DNA of 64,000 nucleotides from the NCBI GenBank assembly GCA_000759755.1, contig BBMW01000013.1, positions 1 through 64,000 of the forward strand, written 5' to 3'. The notes beneath the pieces were generated by a model, which was given only the letters and a program-made list of their open reading frames with translations, had not been told where the DNA came from and made no database searches. The stretch's first letter is position 1. Every line of letters starts with the position of its first letter. Source of the stretch: Citrobacter werkmanii NBRC 105721 (GTDB lineage Bacteria > Pseudomonadota > Gammaproteobacteria > Enterobacterales > Enterobacteriaceae). Positions 45,034 to 58,953 of the stretch are shown in pieces. The position numbers were made by a program, and so were the translations under genes.

Positions 45034-45993
45034 TCAGGACATATCGCGATACAGAGCCTTGATCGTTTCTTTCAGCCAGACGATCTTCGGATTATGGCTG
45101 TTACGTTTATGCCAAAGGAGGGTGAACGGTACGCGCATTTTCTCTAACTGCGCAGCATCAAATGGCATAGGACGCGCCACTAGCGGAAGCTGGTGGAGTT
45201 GGTTATAACGCTGACAATAGACCGGCGCTGTGGCTATCAGCGCATGATCCGGCTGGGCGGCCATAAACAGCGACTGCTCAAAACCTGGCAGGCATAACGC
45301 GATATTGCGTGTGCGCCCCATCTCCTGAAGCACATCGTCCAGCGCCCAGGTATCGCTTTGCTCCCAGCTAATACTGATGTGGGGATAGCGCAGAAATGTA
45401 TCCAGACTCCACTCTTCCTGCAATGCCGGATGATCTTCACGTAGCCAGACGCAAGGGAGATCGGAAAACAACACTTCATGGTCGATCGACAACGGCAGTA
45501 GGCTCAGCAGTTCTCGCGAACGCGGATGGCTTTCGCGGCCGGTGAAGCCGATATCCACCTCGCCGCGAATAATCGCATCCAGCGAATCATAGTCCCAGTT
45601 GCGTATTTTGATCGTCGCCTGGGGATAACGCTGATAGATCTGCCGGGAGAGGGCGTTAAACATGATCATGACCAACGGCGTTTCGGCCACCAGATCAAAC
45701 TTCAACCCGCGCGGAGCCTCATGGTGCGGCTTATCCAGCAATTGATTGCTCATCTGCATCCACTCTGCCAGATTCTGCTCCATGCTGACCATTAATGGCG
45801 TCGGCGTAAGTCCCAGCGGGGTATTTACAAACAGCGGGTCGTCAAACCAGGTCCGCAGTTTCGACAGCGACTTACTCACCGCCGACGGCGTGACGTTCAT
45901 CCGTTTGGCGGTTTTGGTAACGCTGCGTTCCTGCATCAATAGTTGCAGGCAGAGCAACAAATTAAGATCGAGACTGCTGAGGGATTTCTTCAT
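45034..45993 (-). CDS. yidZ: LysR-family regulator YidZ
   Basis: A 319-residue LysR-type regulator: N-terminal helix-turn-helix ([23 protein letters not shown]) and a periplasmic-binding-like effector domain. E. coli YidZ has been linked to anaerobic nitric oxide resistance. I use the ATG at 45993 ([12 protein letters not shown]. coli-like) rather than 46023. Its first 32 bases overlap the 3' end of mdtL on the same strand. Confidence 0.92.
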   Translation of the reverse strand: MKKSLSSLDLNLLLCLQLLMQERSVTKTAKRMNVTPSAVSKSLSKLRTWFDDPLFVNTPLGLTPTPLMVSMEQNLAEWMQMSNQLLDKPHHEAPRGLKFDLVAETPLVMIMFNALSRQIYQRYPQATIKIRNWDYDSLDAIIRGEVDIGFTGRESHPRSRELLSLLPLSIDHEVLFSDLPCVWLREDHPALQEEWSLDTFLRYPHISISWEQSDTWALDDVLQEMGRTRNIALCLPGFEQSLFMAAQPDHALIATAPVYCQRYNQLHQLPLVARPMPFDAAQLEKMRVPFTLLWHKRNSHNPKIVWLKETIKALYRDMS

Positions 45994-47143
45994 GAGTTGG
46001 CGCGGACCGGTTAGGGGCAACAATGATAATCAGCATGATACTCACTATGCTACAGCCAATCAGAATCCCGATCAGCATATTCAGCGCATCAAGGCCGAGG
46101 ACCGCTGCCAGCCAAATCCATAGTGATGAACCGCAAACCTGCGCAATACCTAACGCCGAGCTGGCAACCCCTGCACGCAGCGAGAACGGTCCCAGCGCCT
46201 GACTCATGGCGACACCAAAACCAACCGAGAACCCGGCGCAGATTAAAGTCAGCCCAAACAGCGTTACTGCGTGTGAGGCGGCAAGGGTTAACACTACGCC
46301 CGCTGCCAGAAATAACGCCTGTGAAGTCAGCATCAGAACGCGAGGCTTGAATACACTGAGGGCGAACGGCGTCGAGAAAGAGACCGCCATACTGATGCCT
46401 GCGGTCATAGCCATCGTCGTGGCGTATTCACCACGGTCGAAGCCCATCACTTCCATCAGCAGCACCGGAGAGGTATTCACGAAGGTCAGGATCACCGACA
46501 CACTGAGGGTGGTTATGGCCAGGCGGCTTAAGAAAAAACGGTTCACCAAAGACTCGTTGGTGTGGTTCTTTGGTGTAGACGTCGTGAGGGTCGCTGGGCG
46601 CGATTCTCGCAGGATAAATACCGACAGCAGGCATACGACTACACCCATACCCATCATCGTGTAGAACAGGCTTTGCCACGGATATTTGAGCATAATCAGA
46701 TGCCCCATGACCGGAGCCAGCACCGGTACGATACAGGTGATTCCGTTCAACAGCGACAGCACTTTTGCCCGGCGGCGATCGTCGAGCGTATCGCGCAGAA
46801 TAGCGAAAGCCACCACATAGCAGCAGCCAGCGCCCACTCCCTGAATAAAGCGGCCTACCAGGAACGGCGTACCGCTCTCGGCGAAAGAACATAGCGCAGA
46901 GGCGAAAATAAAGATGAGTGCGCCGACTATGGCGACCGGTTTGCGGCCTGACTGGTCGGCAATTTTACCGGCGAAAAGCATCGCCGTCGCCATTCCCGCC
47001 AGATAAACCGAAAACGCAATATGCAGTTGCGCCTCGCTGGCCTGTAGATCGGCCGCAATGCGGGGCAGCCCCACCAGATACATATCAATACCGGCAGGAT
47101 AAAGAAGAACCAGGGCGAAACTGCAGATTAGAAAGCGTGTCAT
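45962..47143 (-). CDS. mdtL: Multidrug efflux MFS transporter MdtL
   Basis: A 393-residue major facilitator of the 12-helix DHA1 drug:H+ antiporter group. The loop 2-3 signature is [11 protein letters not shown], and motif C-like [16 protein letters not shown] is present. E. coli MdtL raises chloramphenicol resistance when overexpressed. In E. coli tnaCAB lies upstream, between mnmE and mdtL; here only a repeat does. Confidence 0.95.
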   Translation of the reverse strand: MTRFLICSFALVLLYPAGIDMYLVGLPRIAADLQASEAQLHIAFSVYLAGMATAMLFAGKIADQSGRKPVAIVGALIFIFASALCSFAESGTPFLVGRFIQGVGAGCCYVVAFAILRDTLDDRRRAKVLSLLNGITCIVPVLAPVMGHLIMLKYPWQSLFYTMMGMGVVVCLLSVFILRESRPATLTTSTPKNHTNESLVNRFFLSRLAITTLSVSVILTFVNTSPVLLMEVMGFDRGEYATTMAMTAGISMAVSFSTPFALSVFKPRVLMLTSQALFLAAGVVLTLAASHAVTLFGLTLICAGFSVGFGVAMSQALGPFSLRAGVASSALGIAQVCGSSLWIWLAAVLGLDALNMLIGILIGCSIVSIMLIIIVAPNRSAPTHEEIPQQSRS

Positions 47144-47241
47144 AGCGACCTCATGAGGAATGTGGCGCTAAGCATACGGGCAGAGAGTCAACTGCACGAG
47201 TTGCCATTTGGACAACAGTGATTTCCACATGGGAAATTGTT

Positions 47242-47318
47242 GTTGCCGGGTGGCGGCGTAAACGCCTTCTCCGGCCTACGGGGCCTGTAGGCCCGGTTAG
47301 CATCGCGCTACCGGGCAA
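47242..47318. repeat. BIME between mdtL and mnmE
   Basis: Two facing REP units: ttgccgggtggcggcg... (47242-47279) and aggcccggttagc with its complement gctaccgggc (47289-47318). These 182 bases are all that occupies the place of tnaCAB. Confidence 0.85.
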
Positions 47319-47325
47319 CACAAGG

Positions 47326-48690
47326 TTACTTACCGATACAGAAGCTGGAGAAAATCCGTCCCAGCAGATCGTCGGAGGTAAATTCACCGGTGATCTCACT
47401 GAGGTTCTGCTGAGCCAGGCGTAGCTCCTCTGCCAGCAGTTCCCCAGCCCATGCTCCGAGCAATTGAGCTTTGCCCTGCTCGAGATGCTCCGCCGCTTCT
47501 GCCAGCGCCTGTAGGTGACGACGACGCGCCAGGAAGCCGCCTTCCATATTGGTTTCAAAGCCCATGCTCTGCTTGAGATGATTGCGCAGCACGTCAACGC
47601 CTTCACCGGTACGTGCGGAGAGACGAACCAGTGAGTGGCCATTTACTTCGCTAAGACCCAGCGTTTCACCGGTAATATCCGCTTTGTTACGCACCACGGT
47701 AATCGGCAGTTTGGCGGGCAGACGGGCAATAAAGTCGGGCCAGATGTCAGCCGGGTCGGTAGCGTCAGTGGTGGTGCCATCAACCATAAACAGCACGCGG
47801 TCGGCCTGCTCAATTTCCTGCCACGCGCGCTCGATCCCAATGCGTTCCACTTCATCGTTAGCGTCGCGCAGACCGGCGGTGTCGATGATGTGCAGCGGCA
47901 TGCCGTCGATATGGATATGCTCGCGCAGGACGTCGCGGGTGGTACCGGCGATGTCGGTGACAATAGCCGCTTCGCGGCCTGCCAGGGCGTTTAGCAGGCT
48001 TGATTTCCCGGCGTTCGGGCGACCAGCAATCACCACCTTCATCCCTTCGCGCAGCAGGCTGCCCTGACGCGCTTCGGCACGTACAGCATCAAGGTTGCTG
48101 ATAACGCTATTGAGCTGCGCTTCAATCTTGCCGTCAGACAGGAAGTCGATTTCTTCATCCGGGAAATCAATCGCCGCTTCCACGTAGATGCGCAAGTGAG
48201 TGAGCGCTTCCACAAGATGATTTACCCGTGCGGAAAAGGCGCCTTGCAACGAGTTCAGCGCTGAGCGAGCCGCTTGCTCCGAGCTGGCATCGATCAGGTC
48301 GGCAATCGCCTCGGCCTGGGCTAAATCGAGCTTATCATTGAGAAACGCGCGCTCGGAGAATTCACCGGGTCTGGCAATGCGCAGCCCGGGAATGGTCAGA
48401 ATACGTTTTAACAGCAGATCGAGAATCACCGGACCGCCGTGACCCTGCAGTTCTAAAACGTCTTCACCGGTAAAGGAGTTTGGACCGGGGAACCACAGGG
48501 CAATTCCTTGATCCAGCGCGCTGCCATCCGCGTCTTTAAACGGCAGATAGTCGGCATAACGTGGTTTTGGCAGTTTGCCCAGCACGGTTTCTGCGACCTC
48601 ACGTGCCTTCAGGCCGGAGATACGCAGGATACCCACGCCACCACGTCCCGGTGGCGTGGCCTGAGCGACGATGGTGTCGTTATGGCTCAT
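47326..48690 (-). CDS. mnmE: tRNA modification GTPase MnmE
   Basis: A 454-residue GTPase (TrmE) that works with MnmG on wobble U34. An N-terminal tetrahydrofolate-binding domain, helical domain and an inserted G domain are present: G1 [10 protein letters not shown]3 DTAG, G4 NKAD. The C-terminal CIGK holds the conserved cysteine. It is downstream of yidC, separated by a terminator and REP. Confidence 0.98.
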   Translation of the reverse strand: MSHNDTIVAQATPPGRGGVGILRISGLKAREVAETVLGKLPKPRYADYLPFKDADGSALDQGIALWFPGPNSFTGEDVLELQGHGGPVILDLLLKRILTIPGLRIARPGEFSERAFLNDKLDLAQAEAIADLIDASSEQAARSALNSLQGAFSARVNHLVEALTHLRIYVEAAIDFPDEEIDFLSDGKIEAQLNSVISNLDAVRAEARQGSLLREGMKVVIAGRPNAGKSSLLNALAGREAAIVTDIAGTTRDVLREHIHIDGMPLHIIDTAGLRDANDEVERIGIERAWQEIEQADRVLFMVDGTTTDATDPADIWPDFIARLPAKLPITVVRNKADITGETLGLSEVNGHSLVRLSARTGEGVDVLRNHLKQSMGFETNMEGGFLARRRHLQALAEAAEHLEQGKAQLLGAWAGELLAEELRLAQQNLSEITGEFTSDDLLGRIFSSFCIGK

Positions 48691-48711
48691 GATATGTCTC
48701 TTTGTGATGCA

Positions 48712-48737
48712 ATAAAAAAGGCGGTCTAATGACCGCC
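48712..48737 (-). terminator. Terminator between yidC and mnmE
   Basis: On the minus strand, a perfect 7-bp stem ggcggtc/gaccgcc with a four-base loop, then T6. Confidence 0.85.
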
Positions 48738-48754
48738 CTTTACGTTATGTTCCG

Positions 48755-48789
48755 TTTGCCGGATGGCGGCTTCGCCTAATCCGGCCTAC
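48755..48789. repeat. REP element after yidC
   Basis: A single REP unit, ttgccggatggcggcttcgcc then taatccggcctac, just after the yidC stop. Confidence 0.85.
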
Positions 48790-48795
48790 ACCGAA

Positions 48796-50442
48796 TCAGG
48801 AGTTTTTCTTCTCGCGGCTATGCAGCCCACGCTTCTCCAGACCACGGTAAATCAGCTGCTGCTGAATAATGGTTACCAGGTTGCTGACGATATAGTACAG
48901 CACCAGACCTGACGGGAACCACAGGAAGAACACGGTGAAGATGACCGGCATAAAGGTCATGATCTTCTGCTGCATCGGGTCGGTCACGGTGGTCGGAGAC
49001 ATCTTCTGAATGAAGAACATCGTCACGCCCATCAGGATCGGCAGAATGTAGTACGGGTCCTGTGCAGACAGGTCATGGATCCACAGCGCGAACGGCGCAT
49101 GGCGCAGTTCAATGGAGCCCATCAGCATGTAGTACAACGCCAGGAAGATTGGCATCTGGATGATCAGCGGGAAGCAGCCGCCCAGCGGGTTAACCTTCTC
49201 AGCTTTGTACAGGGCCATCATTTCCTGGCTCTGACGCTGTTTGTCATCGCCCAGACGCTCACGCATAGCCTGAATCTTCGGCTGCAGCATACGCATCTTC
49301 GCCATGGAGGTGTACTGCGCTTTGGTCAGCGGGTACATGATGCCACGAACGATAAAGGTGATAACGATGATGGAGAAGCCCCAGTTACCCAGGAAGCTAT
49401 GGATCCATTTCAGCAGTTTAAACAGCGGCTGAGAGATGAACCACAACCAGCCGTAATCCACGGTCAGATCCAGGTGCGGTGCAACGGCCGCCATTTTATC
49501 CTGAATTTCCGGGCCGACCCACAGGGTGCTGGTCATCGCACCAGTCTGGCCTGGCTGTACCAGTACCGGCTGTGATTTATAGCCGATAGCGGCAATGCCG
49601 TTACCCAGGTTAGCGGTATAGAAGTTGTTGGTACCGTCGTTACGCGGAACCCATGCCGTTGCGAAATACTGTTGCAGCATTGCGACCCAACCGTCTTTAG
49701 CGTTGACGTTCAGGTTTTCGTTTTCAGCAATGGTGTCGAATTTGTATTTCTCATACTTCTCATCCGGCGTGGAGTAGGCCGCGCCACGGAAGGTGTGCAG
49801 CGCAAAGTTGCTGCTACCGGTGTCGCGATGAGATGGCAGATTGATGGATTGCTTCAGCTGACCAAAGGTGGAGATTTCCAGCGGTTTTTCGCCGGCGTTC
49901 TGCACGCTGTAGTTAACGTTGACAGCATATTCACCACGCTTGAGGACAAACGTTTTAGTGAACGTGTTACCCGCTGCGTCAGTATAGGTCATCGGGATCT
50001 GCAGTTCGTTCTGACCGTCTGCCAGTACAAATGCGTCTTTTTCGACGTTGTACAGCGGACGTGGGCCGTTAGCCGGGTTATCCGGGCCGTCACGACCGGT
50101 CAGGCCACTCTGTGCCTGGTAGATGAACTGTGGCGTAGTTTCCAGTAACTGGAACGGTTCGGTAGAACCAAGTTCTTTCGGGTAAGCTGGCAGCGAAGCC
50201 TGTTCCACATCACCACCACGGGTGTTGATGGTCAGATCAAGCACGTCAGTCTTAACCGTAATCAGTTTCCCCTGGCCACTGGCCGGTACGCCCTGGTCTG
50301 CGGCGCTACCCGCTGCGGTGGTCGTTGTCTGCGTGGTCTGTTGGGCCTGAGGTTGCGGGTTTTTATCCTGCTCCCAGGCTTGCCAGATCATGAAAGACAC
50401 GAACAGCAAAGCGATGACTAAAAGATTGCGTTGCGAATCCAT
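48796..50442 (-). CDS. yidC: Membrane protein insertase YidC
   Basis: A 548-residue Oxa1-family insertase. An N-terminal signal-anchor helix ([17 protein letters not shown]) is followed by a large periplasmic beta-sandwich (about residues 60-340) and five more membrane segments with the core signature ([23 protein letters not shown], with the groove Arg). It inserts small proteins such as AtpE, encoded in this window. It follows yidD by two bases. Confidence 0.98.
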   Translation of the reverse strand: MDSQRNLLVIALLFVSFMIWQAWEQDKNPQPQAQQTTQTTTTAAGSAADQGVPASGQGKLITVKTDVLDLTINTRGGDVEQASLPAYPKELGSTEPFQLLETTPQFIYQAQSGLTGRDGPDNPANGPRPLYNVEKDAFVLADGQNELQIPMTYTDAAGNTFTKTFVLKRGEYAVNVNYSVQNAGEKPLEISTFGQLKQSINLPSHRDTGSSNFALHTFRGAAYSTPDEKYEKYKFDTIAENENLNVNAKDGWVAMLQQYFATAWVPRNDGTNNFYTANLGNGIAAIGYKSQPVLVQPGQTGAMTSTLWVGPEIQDKMAAVAPHLDLTVDYGWLWFISQPLFKLLKWIHSFLGNWGFSIIVITFIVRGIMYPLTKAQYTSMAKMRMLQPKIQAMRERLGDDKQRQSQEMMALYKAEKVNPLGGCFPLIIQMPIFLALYYMLMGSIELRHAPFALWIHDLSAQDPYYILPILMGVTMFFIQKMSPTTVTDPMQQKIMTFMPVIFTVFFLWFPSGLVLYYIVSNLVTIIQQQLIYRGLEKRGLHSREKKNS

Positions 50443-50444
50443 CG

Positions 50445-50702
50445 TTAGTGTTCTCTGGTATCAAATGGTCCGGGCGGGACGGGATCGTCACCACCAGGGT
50501 GTAAAGGGTGGCATTTTAATACGCGTTTCACCGTCAACCAACTGCCTTTTATCACTCCAAACCTGCGCAATGCCTCAATTCCGTAGCTCGAACAGGTTGG
50601 AGTGAAACGGCAATGCGGCCCAAGCAGCGGACTGATCAGGCGTTGATAGACCCGAATGAGGGCTATCAGGACCCGCGAGCCAGGCGACAATGGCGACGCC
50701 AT
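50445..50702 (-). CDS. yidD: Membrane protein insertion efficiency factor YidD
   Basis: An 85-residue basic, cysteine-containing protein ([15 protein letters not shown] signature) on the inner membrane that supports YidC-dependent insertion. It overlaps rnpA by 37 bases and precedes yidC by two, so the three are translationally linked. Confidence 0.96.
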   Translation of the reverse strand: MASPLSPGSRVLIALIRVYQRLISPLLGPHCRFTPTCSSYGIEALRRFGVIKGSWLTVKRVLKCHPLHPGGDDPVPPGPFDTREH

Positions 50703-51025
50703 AATTTTTCCAACGCTTCCGAGAGAGCACGGTTATCGAGGTCAGCAACCCCTTTTTTCGCCACCACCACGAAATCCATTGCGGGAAGTTCGTGCTGACG
50801 TAAACGGAAGCTTTCACGCGTCAGACGTTTAATCCGATTGCGTTCATGCGCACGTTTAACATTTTTCTTGGCGACGGTAAGACCGATACGGGGATGCCCC
50901 AGCGAATTCAGGCGGCCGAGGATGGTGATTTGCGGCGTGCCAGCCCGTTGTGGCTGCTGGAAGACGAATGTGAAATGAGTGGGAGTTAACAAACGTAACT
51001 CCCTGGGAAATGCGAGCTTAACCAC
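50666..51025 (-). CDS. rnpA: RNase P protein component RnpA
   Basis: A 119-residue basic protein that binds the RNase P RNA and the 5' leader of pre-tRNA. The RNR motif ([12 protein letters not shown]) is intact. It starts with GTG at 51025, 17 bases after rpmH, in the highly conserved rpmH-rnpA pair. Confidence 0.98.
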   Translation of the reverse strand: MVKLAFPRELRLLTPTHFTFVFQQPQRAGTPQITILGRLNSLGHPRIGLTVAKKNVKRAHERNRIKRLTRESFRLRQHELPAMDFVVVAKKGVADLDNRALSEALEKLWRRHCRLARGS

Positions 51026-51042
51026 TCAGGGGCTAGCTTTTA

Positions 51043-51195
<153 letters not shown>

Positions 51196-51284
51196 CTAAA
51201 CTTGAATAAATTCACTGACTTTTGCGTATACCCGAACGAGTTTCGAACGACTTACGCCACAGTGTGGGTGATTAAAGAGGCCGG

Positions 51285-51313
51285 ATTGTAATAATTGTAC
51301 ACTCCGGAGTCAA
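51285..51313 (-). promoter_or_regulatory. rpmH promoter
   Basis: On the minus strand, TTGACT, a 17-base spacer and TACAAT, about 100 bases ahead of rpmH. A strong sigma-70 promoter. Confidence 0.88.
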
Positions 51314-51569
51314 TTCTCTTTCCTTATTTCCCGCTTTTTTCCACAAGGTTTTGTGTGAAAAACAGGCAGCGTTGACGCCGTAAGGCGACCGTTACTCGCT
51401 GGGGGTAAGAATTATACGGGCTGGTGGATAAAGCGCAAGGATCGCCCGGGATCTTTATTAGATCGTTTAAGCAGTAAAGCATCTTTACTCATTAATTTTT
51501 TCAATATGCGCGCTAAAACCTGCAGCACTTCTCCAGGATCGTTTACACTTAGCCGATTCTGGATCATCC

Positions 51570-51578
51570 TGTGGATAA
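51570..51578 (-). promoter_or_regulatory. DnaA box of the dnaA promoter
   Basis: A perfect DnaA 9-mer (TGTGGATAA, complement of TTATCCACA), about 50 bases upstream of a TATGAT -10. This is the autoregulatory box known from E. coli dnaA. Confidence 0.88.
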
Positions 51579-51626
51579 ATCGGGAAGAATCTGTGAGAAA
51601 CAGAAGATCTCTTTCTCAGTTTACGC

Positions 51627-51632
51627 TATGAT
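51627..51632 (+). promoter_or_regulatory. dnaA promoter P2 -10
   Basis: TATGAT just downstream of the DnaA box, overlapping a GATC, where Dam methylation and SeqA affect dnaA expression in E. coli. The -35 is weak. Confidence 0.6.
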
Positions 51633-51789
51633 CCGCGGTCCCGATCGTTTCAATGGATCCTGATCGGGGAAAAATTGCAGATAGCAATTCGCACGTCACC
51701 CTTTGCATAGGGTCTTGTCGGTGTGCGTCAACAATCATGAATGTTTCAGCCTTTGTCATTTATCGACTTTTGTTCGAGTGGAGTCCGCC

Positions 51790-53193
51790 GTGTCACTTTC
51801 GCTTTGGCAGCAGTGTCTTGCCCGATTGCAGGATGAGTTACCAGCCACAGAATTCAGTATGTGGATACGCCCGTTGCAGGCGGAACTGAGCGATAACACG
51901 CTGGCTTTGTATGCGCCAAACCGTTTTGTGCTCGATTGGGTAAGGGACAAATACCTTAATAATATTAATGGATTACTAAATAACTTCTGTGGAGCGGATG
52001 CCCCACAGCTGCGTTTTGAGGTCGGAACTAAACCCGTCACGCAAACGCTGAAGACGCCGGTAAATAATGTTGTCGCGCCTGCCCATGTGGCGCAACAGGT
52101 ACAACCGCAACGTGCTGCTCCTGCGGCGCGCCCTGGTTGGGACAACGTCCCGGCGCCGGCAGAACCTACCTATCGCTCTAACGTCAACGTTAAACATACG
52201 TTTGATAACTTCGTTGAAGGTAAATCTAACCAACTGGCGCGCGCGGCGGCACGTCAGGTGGCGGACAACCCTGGCGGCGCCTACAATCCGTTATTCCTTT
52301 ATGGTGGTACGGGTCTGGGTAAAACCCACCTGTTGCATGCTGTCGGTAACGGCATTATGGCGCGTAAACCGAACGCGAAAGTGGTGTATATGCACTCCGA
52401 GCGTTTTGTGCAGGACATGGTTAAAGCTCTGCAAAACAATGCGATCGAAGAGTTTAAACGCTACTACCGCTCCGTCGACGCGCTGCTGATCGATGACATC
52501 CAGTTCTTTGCCAACAAAGAGCGCTCACAGGAAGAATTCTTCCACACCTTCAACGCCCTGCTGGAAGGTAATCAGCAGATCATCCTGACGTCGGATCGTT
52601 ATCCGAAGGAGATCAATGGTGTTGAAGATCGACTGAAATCCCGCTTCGGCTGGGGGCTGACTGTTGCGATCGAACCGCCAGAGCTGGAAACACGCGTGGC
52701 GATCCTGATGAAAAAAGCCGACGAAAACGACATTCGTCTGCCGGGGGAAGTGGCGTTCTTTATTGCCAAGCGTCTACGCTCTAACGTGCGTGAACTGGAA
52801 GGCGCACTGAACCGCGTGATCGCCAACGCCAATTTTACCGGCCGGGCGATTACCATCGATTTCGTGCGCGAAGCGCTGCGCGATCTGTTGGCTTTGCAGG
52901 AAAAGCTGGTCACCATCGACAATATTCAGAAGACGGTGGCGGAGTATTACAAAATCAAAATTGCGGATCTGCTGTCAAAGCGTCGATCTCGCTCGGTAGC
53001 TCGTCCGCGCCAGATGGCGATGGCGCTGGCAAAAGAGCTCACCAACCACAGTCTGCCGGAAATTGGCGACGCGTTTGGTGGGCGTGACCATACTACCGTG
53101 CTTCATGCCTGCCGCAAGATTGAGCAGTTGCGTGAAGAAAGCCATGATATTAAAGAAGATTTCTCCAATTTAATCAGAACATTATCTTCGTGA
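51790..53193 (+). CDS. dnaA: Chromosomal replication initiator DnaA
   Basis: A 467-residue AAA+ initiator that opens oriC. Domain I (DnaB/DiaA contact) is residues 1-90, then a variable linker (Ala/Pro/Gln-rich), the ATPase with GGTGLGKT and LLIDDIQF, and the C-terminal DNA-binding domain with the signature [16 protein letters not shown] start at GTG 51790 (MSLSLWQQC), as in E. coli; a reading from 51703 runs into the leader. It is co-transcribed with dnaN and recF. Confidence 0.99.
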   Translation: MSLSLWQQCLARLQDELPATEFSMWIRPLQAELSDNTLALYAPNRFVLDWVRDKYLNNINGLLNNFCGADAPQLRFEVGTKPVTQTLKTPVNNVVAPAHVAQQVQPQRAAPAARPGWDNVPAPAEPTYRSNVNVKHTFDNFVEGKSNQLARAAARQVADNPGGAYNPLFLYGGTGLGKTHLLHAVGNGIMARKPNAKVVYMHSERFVQDMVKALQNNAIEEFKRYYRSVDALLIDDIQFFANKERSQEEFFHTFNALLEGNQQIILTSDRYPKEINGVEDRLKSRFGWGLTVAIEPPELETRVAILMKKADENDIRLPGEVAFFIAKRLRSNVRELEGALNRVIANANFTGRAITIDFVREALRDLLALQEKLVTIDNIQKTVAEYYKIKIADLLSKRRSRSVARPRQMAMALAKELTNHSLPEIGDAFGGRDHTTVLHACRKIEQLREESHDIKEDFSNLIRTLSS

Positions 53194-53197
53194 CGCT

Positions 53198-54298
53198 ATG
53201 AAATTTACCGTTGAACGTGAACATTTATTAAAACCGCTTCAGCAGGTCAGCGGCCCGCTGGGTGGACGTCCTACACTGCCGATCCTCGGAAACCTGCTGC
53301 TGCAGGTCGCTGACGGTGCGCTTTCTCTGACCGGTACCGATCTCGAAATGGAGATGGTGGCGCGCGTGGCGTTGATCCAGCCCCATGAACCTGGTGCGAC
53401 CACCGTTCCGGCACGTAAATTCTTCGACATTTGCCGCGGGTTGCCGGAAGGCGCGGAAATAGCCGTTCAACTGGAAGGCGACCGCATGCTGGTACGCTCT
53501 GGTCGCAGCCGTTTCTCGCTGTCCACGCTTCCTGCCGCCGACTTCCCTAATCTGGATGACTGGCAGAGCGAAGTCGAATTCACCCTGCCGCAGGCCACAA
53601 TGAAGCGCCTGATTGAAGCCACGCAGTTTTCGATGGCGCATCAGGATGTGCGTTACTACTTAAACGGCATGCTGTTTGAAACCGAAGGGGAAGAGCTGCG
53701 TACTGTGGCGACCGACGGTCACCGTCTGGCGGTTTGTTCAATGCCTGTCGGTCAGCCGTTGCCCAGCCATTCGGTGATCGTACCGCGTAAAGGTGTGATT
53801 GAACTGATGCGTATGCTTGACGGCGGTGACAACCCGCTGCGCGTGCAGATTGGCAGCAACAATATTCGTGCGCACGTGGGGGATTTCATCTTCACCTCCA
53901 AGCTGGTAGACGGTCGTTTCCCGGATTATCGCCGCGTATTGCCGAAAAATCCGGACAAACATCTGGAAGCCGGTTGCGATATCCTCAAGCAGGCGTTTGC
54001 CCGTGCGGCGATCCTCTCGAACGAGAAATTCCGCGGCGTGCGTCTGTATGTCAGCGAAAATCAGCTTAAAATCACCGCCAACAACCCGGAGCAGGAAGAA
54101 GCAGAAGAAATTCTGGATGTCTCCTATCCTGGTACGGAACTGGAAATCGGTTTTAACGTTAGCTACGTGCTGGACGTTCTGAACGCGCTGAAGTGCGAGA
54201 ACGTGCGTATTCTGCTGACTGATTCCGTATCGAGCGTACAGATTGAAGATGCCGCATCACAGTCGGCTGCCTATGTTGTTATGCCAATGAGACTGTAA
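53198..54298 (+). CDS. dnaN: DNA polymerase III beta sliding clamp
   Basis: The 366-residue ring-forming clamp, three repeats of the beta-clamp fold, ending in the conserved [10 protein letters not shown] that contributes to the partner-binding pocket. It starts four bases after dnaA and overlaps recF by one base (TAATG). Confidence 0.99.
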   Translation: MKFTVEREHLLKPLQQVSGPLGGRPTLPILGNLLLQVADGALSLTGTDLEMEMVARVALIQPHEPGATTVPARKFFDICRGLPEGAEIAVQLEGDRMLVRSGRSRFSLSTLPAADFPNLDDWQSEVEFTLPQATMKRLIEATQFSMAHQDVRYYLNGMLFETEGEELRTVATDGHRLAVCSMPVGQPLPSHSVIVPRKGVIELMRMLDGGDNPLRVQIGSNNIRAHVGDFIFTSKLVDGRFPDYRRVLPKNPDKHLEAGCDILKQAFARAAILSNEKFRGVRLYVSENQLKITANNPEQEEAEEILDVSYPGTELEIGFNVSYVLDVLNALKCENVRILLTDSVSSVQIEDAASQSAAYVVMPMRL

Positions 54299-55371
54299 TG
54301 TCGCTCACCCGCCTGTTGATCCGCGATTTTCGCAATATCGAAAGCGCGGATCTCGCTTTATCCCCTGGCTTTAACTTCCTGGTTGGCGCGAACGGCAGCG
54401 GCAAAACCAGTGTGCTGGAAGCCATCTATACGCTCGGCCATGGCCGGGCGTTTCGCAGTTTGCAGATTGGCCGCGTGATTCGCCACGAGCAGGAGTCGTT
54501 TGTTTTACACGGACGTTTGCAGGGAGAAGAGCGTGAGACGTCGATTGGTCTGACGAAAGACAAACTGGGCGACAGCAAAGTGCGCATTGATGGCACTGAC
54601 GGGCACAAGGTCGCTGAACTGGCGCACCTGATGCCGATGCAGCTGATCACGCCAGAGGGGTTTACTTTACTCAACGGCGGCCCCAAATACAGAAGAGCAT
54701 TTCTTGACTGGGGATGCTTTCACAATGAAGCCGGATTTTTCACCGCCTGGAGCAACCTGAAGCGACTGCTCAAGCAGCGCAATGCGGCACTGCGTCAGGT
54801 GAGTCGTTATGAACAACTGCGCCCGTGGGATAGAGAACTTATCCCGCTGGCGGAACAAATCAGCACCTGGCGCGCGGAGTACAGCGCGGGTATCGCGCAG
54901 GATATGGCGGATACCTGCCAGCAGTTTCTTCCCGAGTTTTCTCTCTCGTTTTCTTTCCAGCGTGGTTGGGAGAAGGAGACAGATTATGCCGAGGTGCTGG
55001 AACGCAGTTTTGAACGCGATCGCATGTTGACCTACACCGCACACGGCCCGCATAAGGCGGATTTCCGCATTCGTGCCGACGGTGCGCCGGTAGAAGACAC
55101 GTTGTCGCGTGGGCAGCTAAAACTGCTAATGTGCGCCTTACGTCTGGCGCAAGGGGAGTTCCTGACCCGTGAAAGCGGACGGCGCTGCCTGTACCTGATA
55201 GATGATTTTGCCTCTGAACTGGATGATGCGCGTCGCGGGCTGCTGGCCAGCCGCTTAAAAGCCACGCAATCACAGGTCTTTGTCAGCGCAATCAGCGCTG
55301 AACACGTTATAGACATGTCCGATGAAAATTCGAAGATGTTTACCGTGGAAAAGGGTAAAATAACGGATTAA
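54298..55371 (+). CDS. recF: DNA recombination mediator RecF
   Basis: A 357-residue SMC-like ATPase that with RecO and RecR loads RecA at gaps. Walker [10 protein letters not shown] (about residues 30-38), signature LSRGQLKLL and Walker [13 protein letters not shown] are intact. Translation is coupled to dnaN by the overlapping stop/start. Confidence 0.98.
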   Translation: MSLTRLLIRDFRNIESADLALSPGFNFLVGANGSGKTSVLEAIYTLGHGRAFRSLQIGRVIRHEQESFVLHGRLQGEERETSIGLTKDKLGDSKVRIDGTDGHKVAELAHLMPMQLITPEGFTLLNGGPKYRRAFLDWGCFHNEAGFFTAWSNLKRLLKQRNAALRQVSRYEQLRPWDRELIPLAEQISTWRAEYSAGIAQDMADTCQQFLPEFSLSFSFQRGWEKETDYAEVLERSFERDRMLTYTAHGPHKADFRIRADGAPVEDTLSRGQLKLLMCALRLAQGEFLTRESGRRCLYLIDDFASELDDARRGLLASRLKATQSQVFVSAISAEHVIDMSDENSKMFTVEKGKITD

Positions 55372-55381
55372 CCCAAGATAA

Positions 55382-57814
<2,433 letters not shown>

Positions 57815-57866
57815 CCTACACCAAGGCCTGCTTCTGTAGGCCTTTCCGGCCTACAACCGAACCACA

Positions 57867-57893
57867 AAAGGGGAATCTTGATTCCCCTTTCTA
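57867..57893 (+). terminator. gyrB terminator
   Basis: A 10-bp stem aaaggggaat/attcccctt(t) with a four-base loop, about 50 bases after gyrB. A REP-like fragment (gtaggcctttccggcctac) lies just before it. Confidence 0.8.
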
Positions 57894-57967
57894 TCCCCCT
57901 TTTCGTAGCTGTTTTTTGAGCGGAATCGCGTTAGCATGAGGACGGACTCATTTCATCCGGGGAACTC

Positions 57968-58780
57968 ATGGCTATCAAACTTATTGCTATCGACATGGAT
58001 GGCACACTTCTGCTGCCCGATCACACCATTTCACCTGCGGTCAAAACGGCAATTGCTGCGGCACGCGCGCGTGGCGTGAACGTAGTGCTGACCACGGGAC
58101 GCCCGTATGCCGGCGTTCACAGCTATCTGAAAGAACTGCATATGGAACAACCCGGTGACTACTGCATTACCTACAACGGTGCGCTGGTGCAGAAAGCAGG
58201 CGATGGCAGTACCGTTGCGCAAACCGCGCTGAGCTATGATGATTATCGCTACCTGGAGCAGCTCTCCCGGGAAGTTGGCTCGCATTTCCACGCGCTCGAT
58301 CGCAACACGCTGTATACCGCGAACCGTGATATCAGTTATTACACGGTGCATGAATCGTTTGTCGCGACGATTCCGCTGGTGTTCTGTGAAGCCGAAAAAA
58401 TGGATCCTGCGACCCAGTTCCTGAAAGTGATGATGATTGATGAGCCGGAGATCCTCGACAAGGCCATCTCGCGCATTCCGGCGGAAGTGAAAGAAAAATA
58501 CACCGTGCTGAAAAGTGCGCCGTACTTCCTCGAAATCCTCGATAAACGCGTCAACAAAGGGACTGGCGTAAAATCGCTGGCCGAGGCGTTGGGAATTAAA
58601 GCCGAGGAGGTCATGGCGATTGGCGATCAGGAAAACGACATCGCGATGATTGAATACGCCGGCGTGGGCGTTGCGATGGATAACGCCATTCCAACGGTGA
58701 AAGAGATCGCCAACTTCGTGACGAAATCTAATCTGGAAGACGGTGTTGCCTGGGCCATTGAGAAGTACGTCCTCTCCTGA
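57968..58780 (+). CDS. yidA: HAD-family sugar phosphatase YidA
   Basis: A 270-residue Cof-type HAD phosphatase. Motif I is DMDGTLLLPDH, the C2-type cap fills the middle, and motif IV GDQENDIAMIEYAGVGVAM is intact. The E. coli enzyme has broad activity on sugar phosphates. In E. coli yidB lies between gyrB and yidA; here only 153 bases do. Confidence 0.96.
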   Translation: MAIKLIAIDMDGTLLLPDHTISPAVKTAIAAARARGVNVVLTTGRPYAGVHSYLKELHMEQPGDYCITYNGALVQKAGDGSTVAQTALSYDDYRYLEQLSREVGSHFHALDRNTLYTANRDISYYTVHESFVATIPLVFCEAEKMDPATQFLKVMMIDEPEILDKAISRIPAEVKEKYTVLKSAPYFLEILDKRVNKGTGVKSLAEALGIKAEEVMAIGDQENDIAMIEYAGVGVAMDNAIPTVKEIANFVTKSNLEDGVAWAIEKYVLS

Positions 58781-58786
58781 TGTGCG

Positions 58787-58812
58787 TTATGCCTGGCTTC
58801 GGCCAGGCATAA
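58787..58812 (+). terminator. Hairpin after yidA
   Basis: A perfect 11-bp stem ttatgcctggc/gccaggcataa closing a TTCG tetraloop, six bases after the yidA stop. It has no U run, so it may act mainly as an RNA stability element or weak terminator. Confidence 0.6.
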
Positions 58813-58953
58813 AACATTAAGAATGTTATAAAAATCACGTTTGTATTATCAGATGTGAAACAGCACATTAATCCCCCCATTTAGTACACAACTTCTATAC
58901 TCTCCCACCTTCTTTTATATTCAGGCGGTTCCTGCCTGCAACTATGTTTTCTT

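Noticed and set aside
51703-51789. An N-terminal extension of DnaA
   Set aside because: The upstream in-frame codons run through the leader; GTG at 51790 begins the conserved MSLSLWQQC start.
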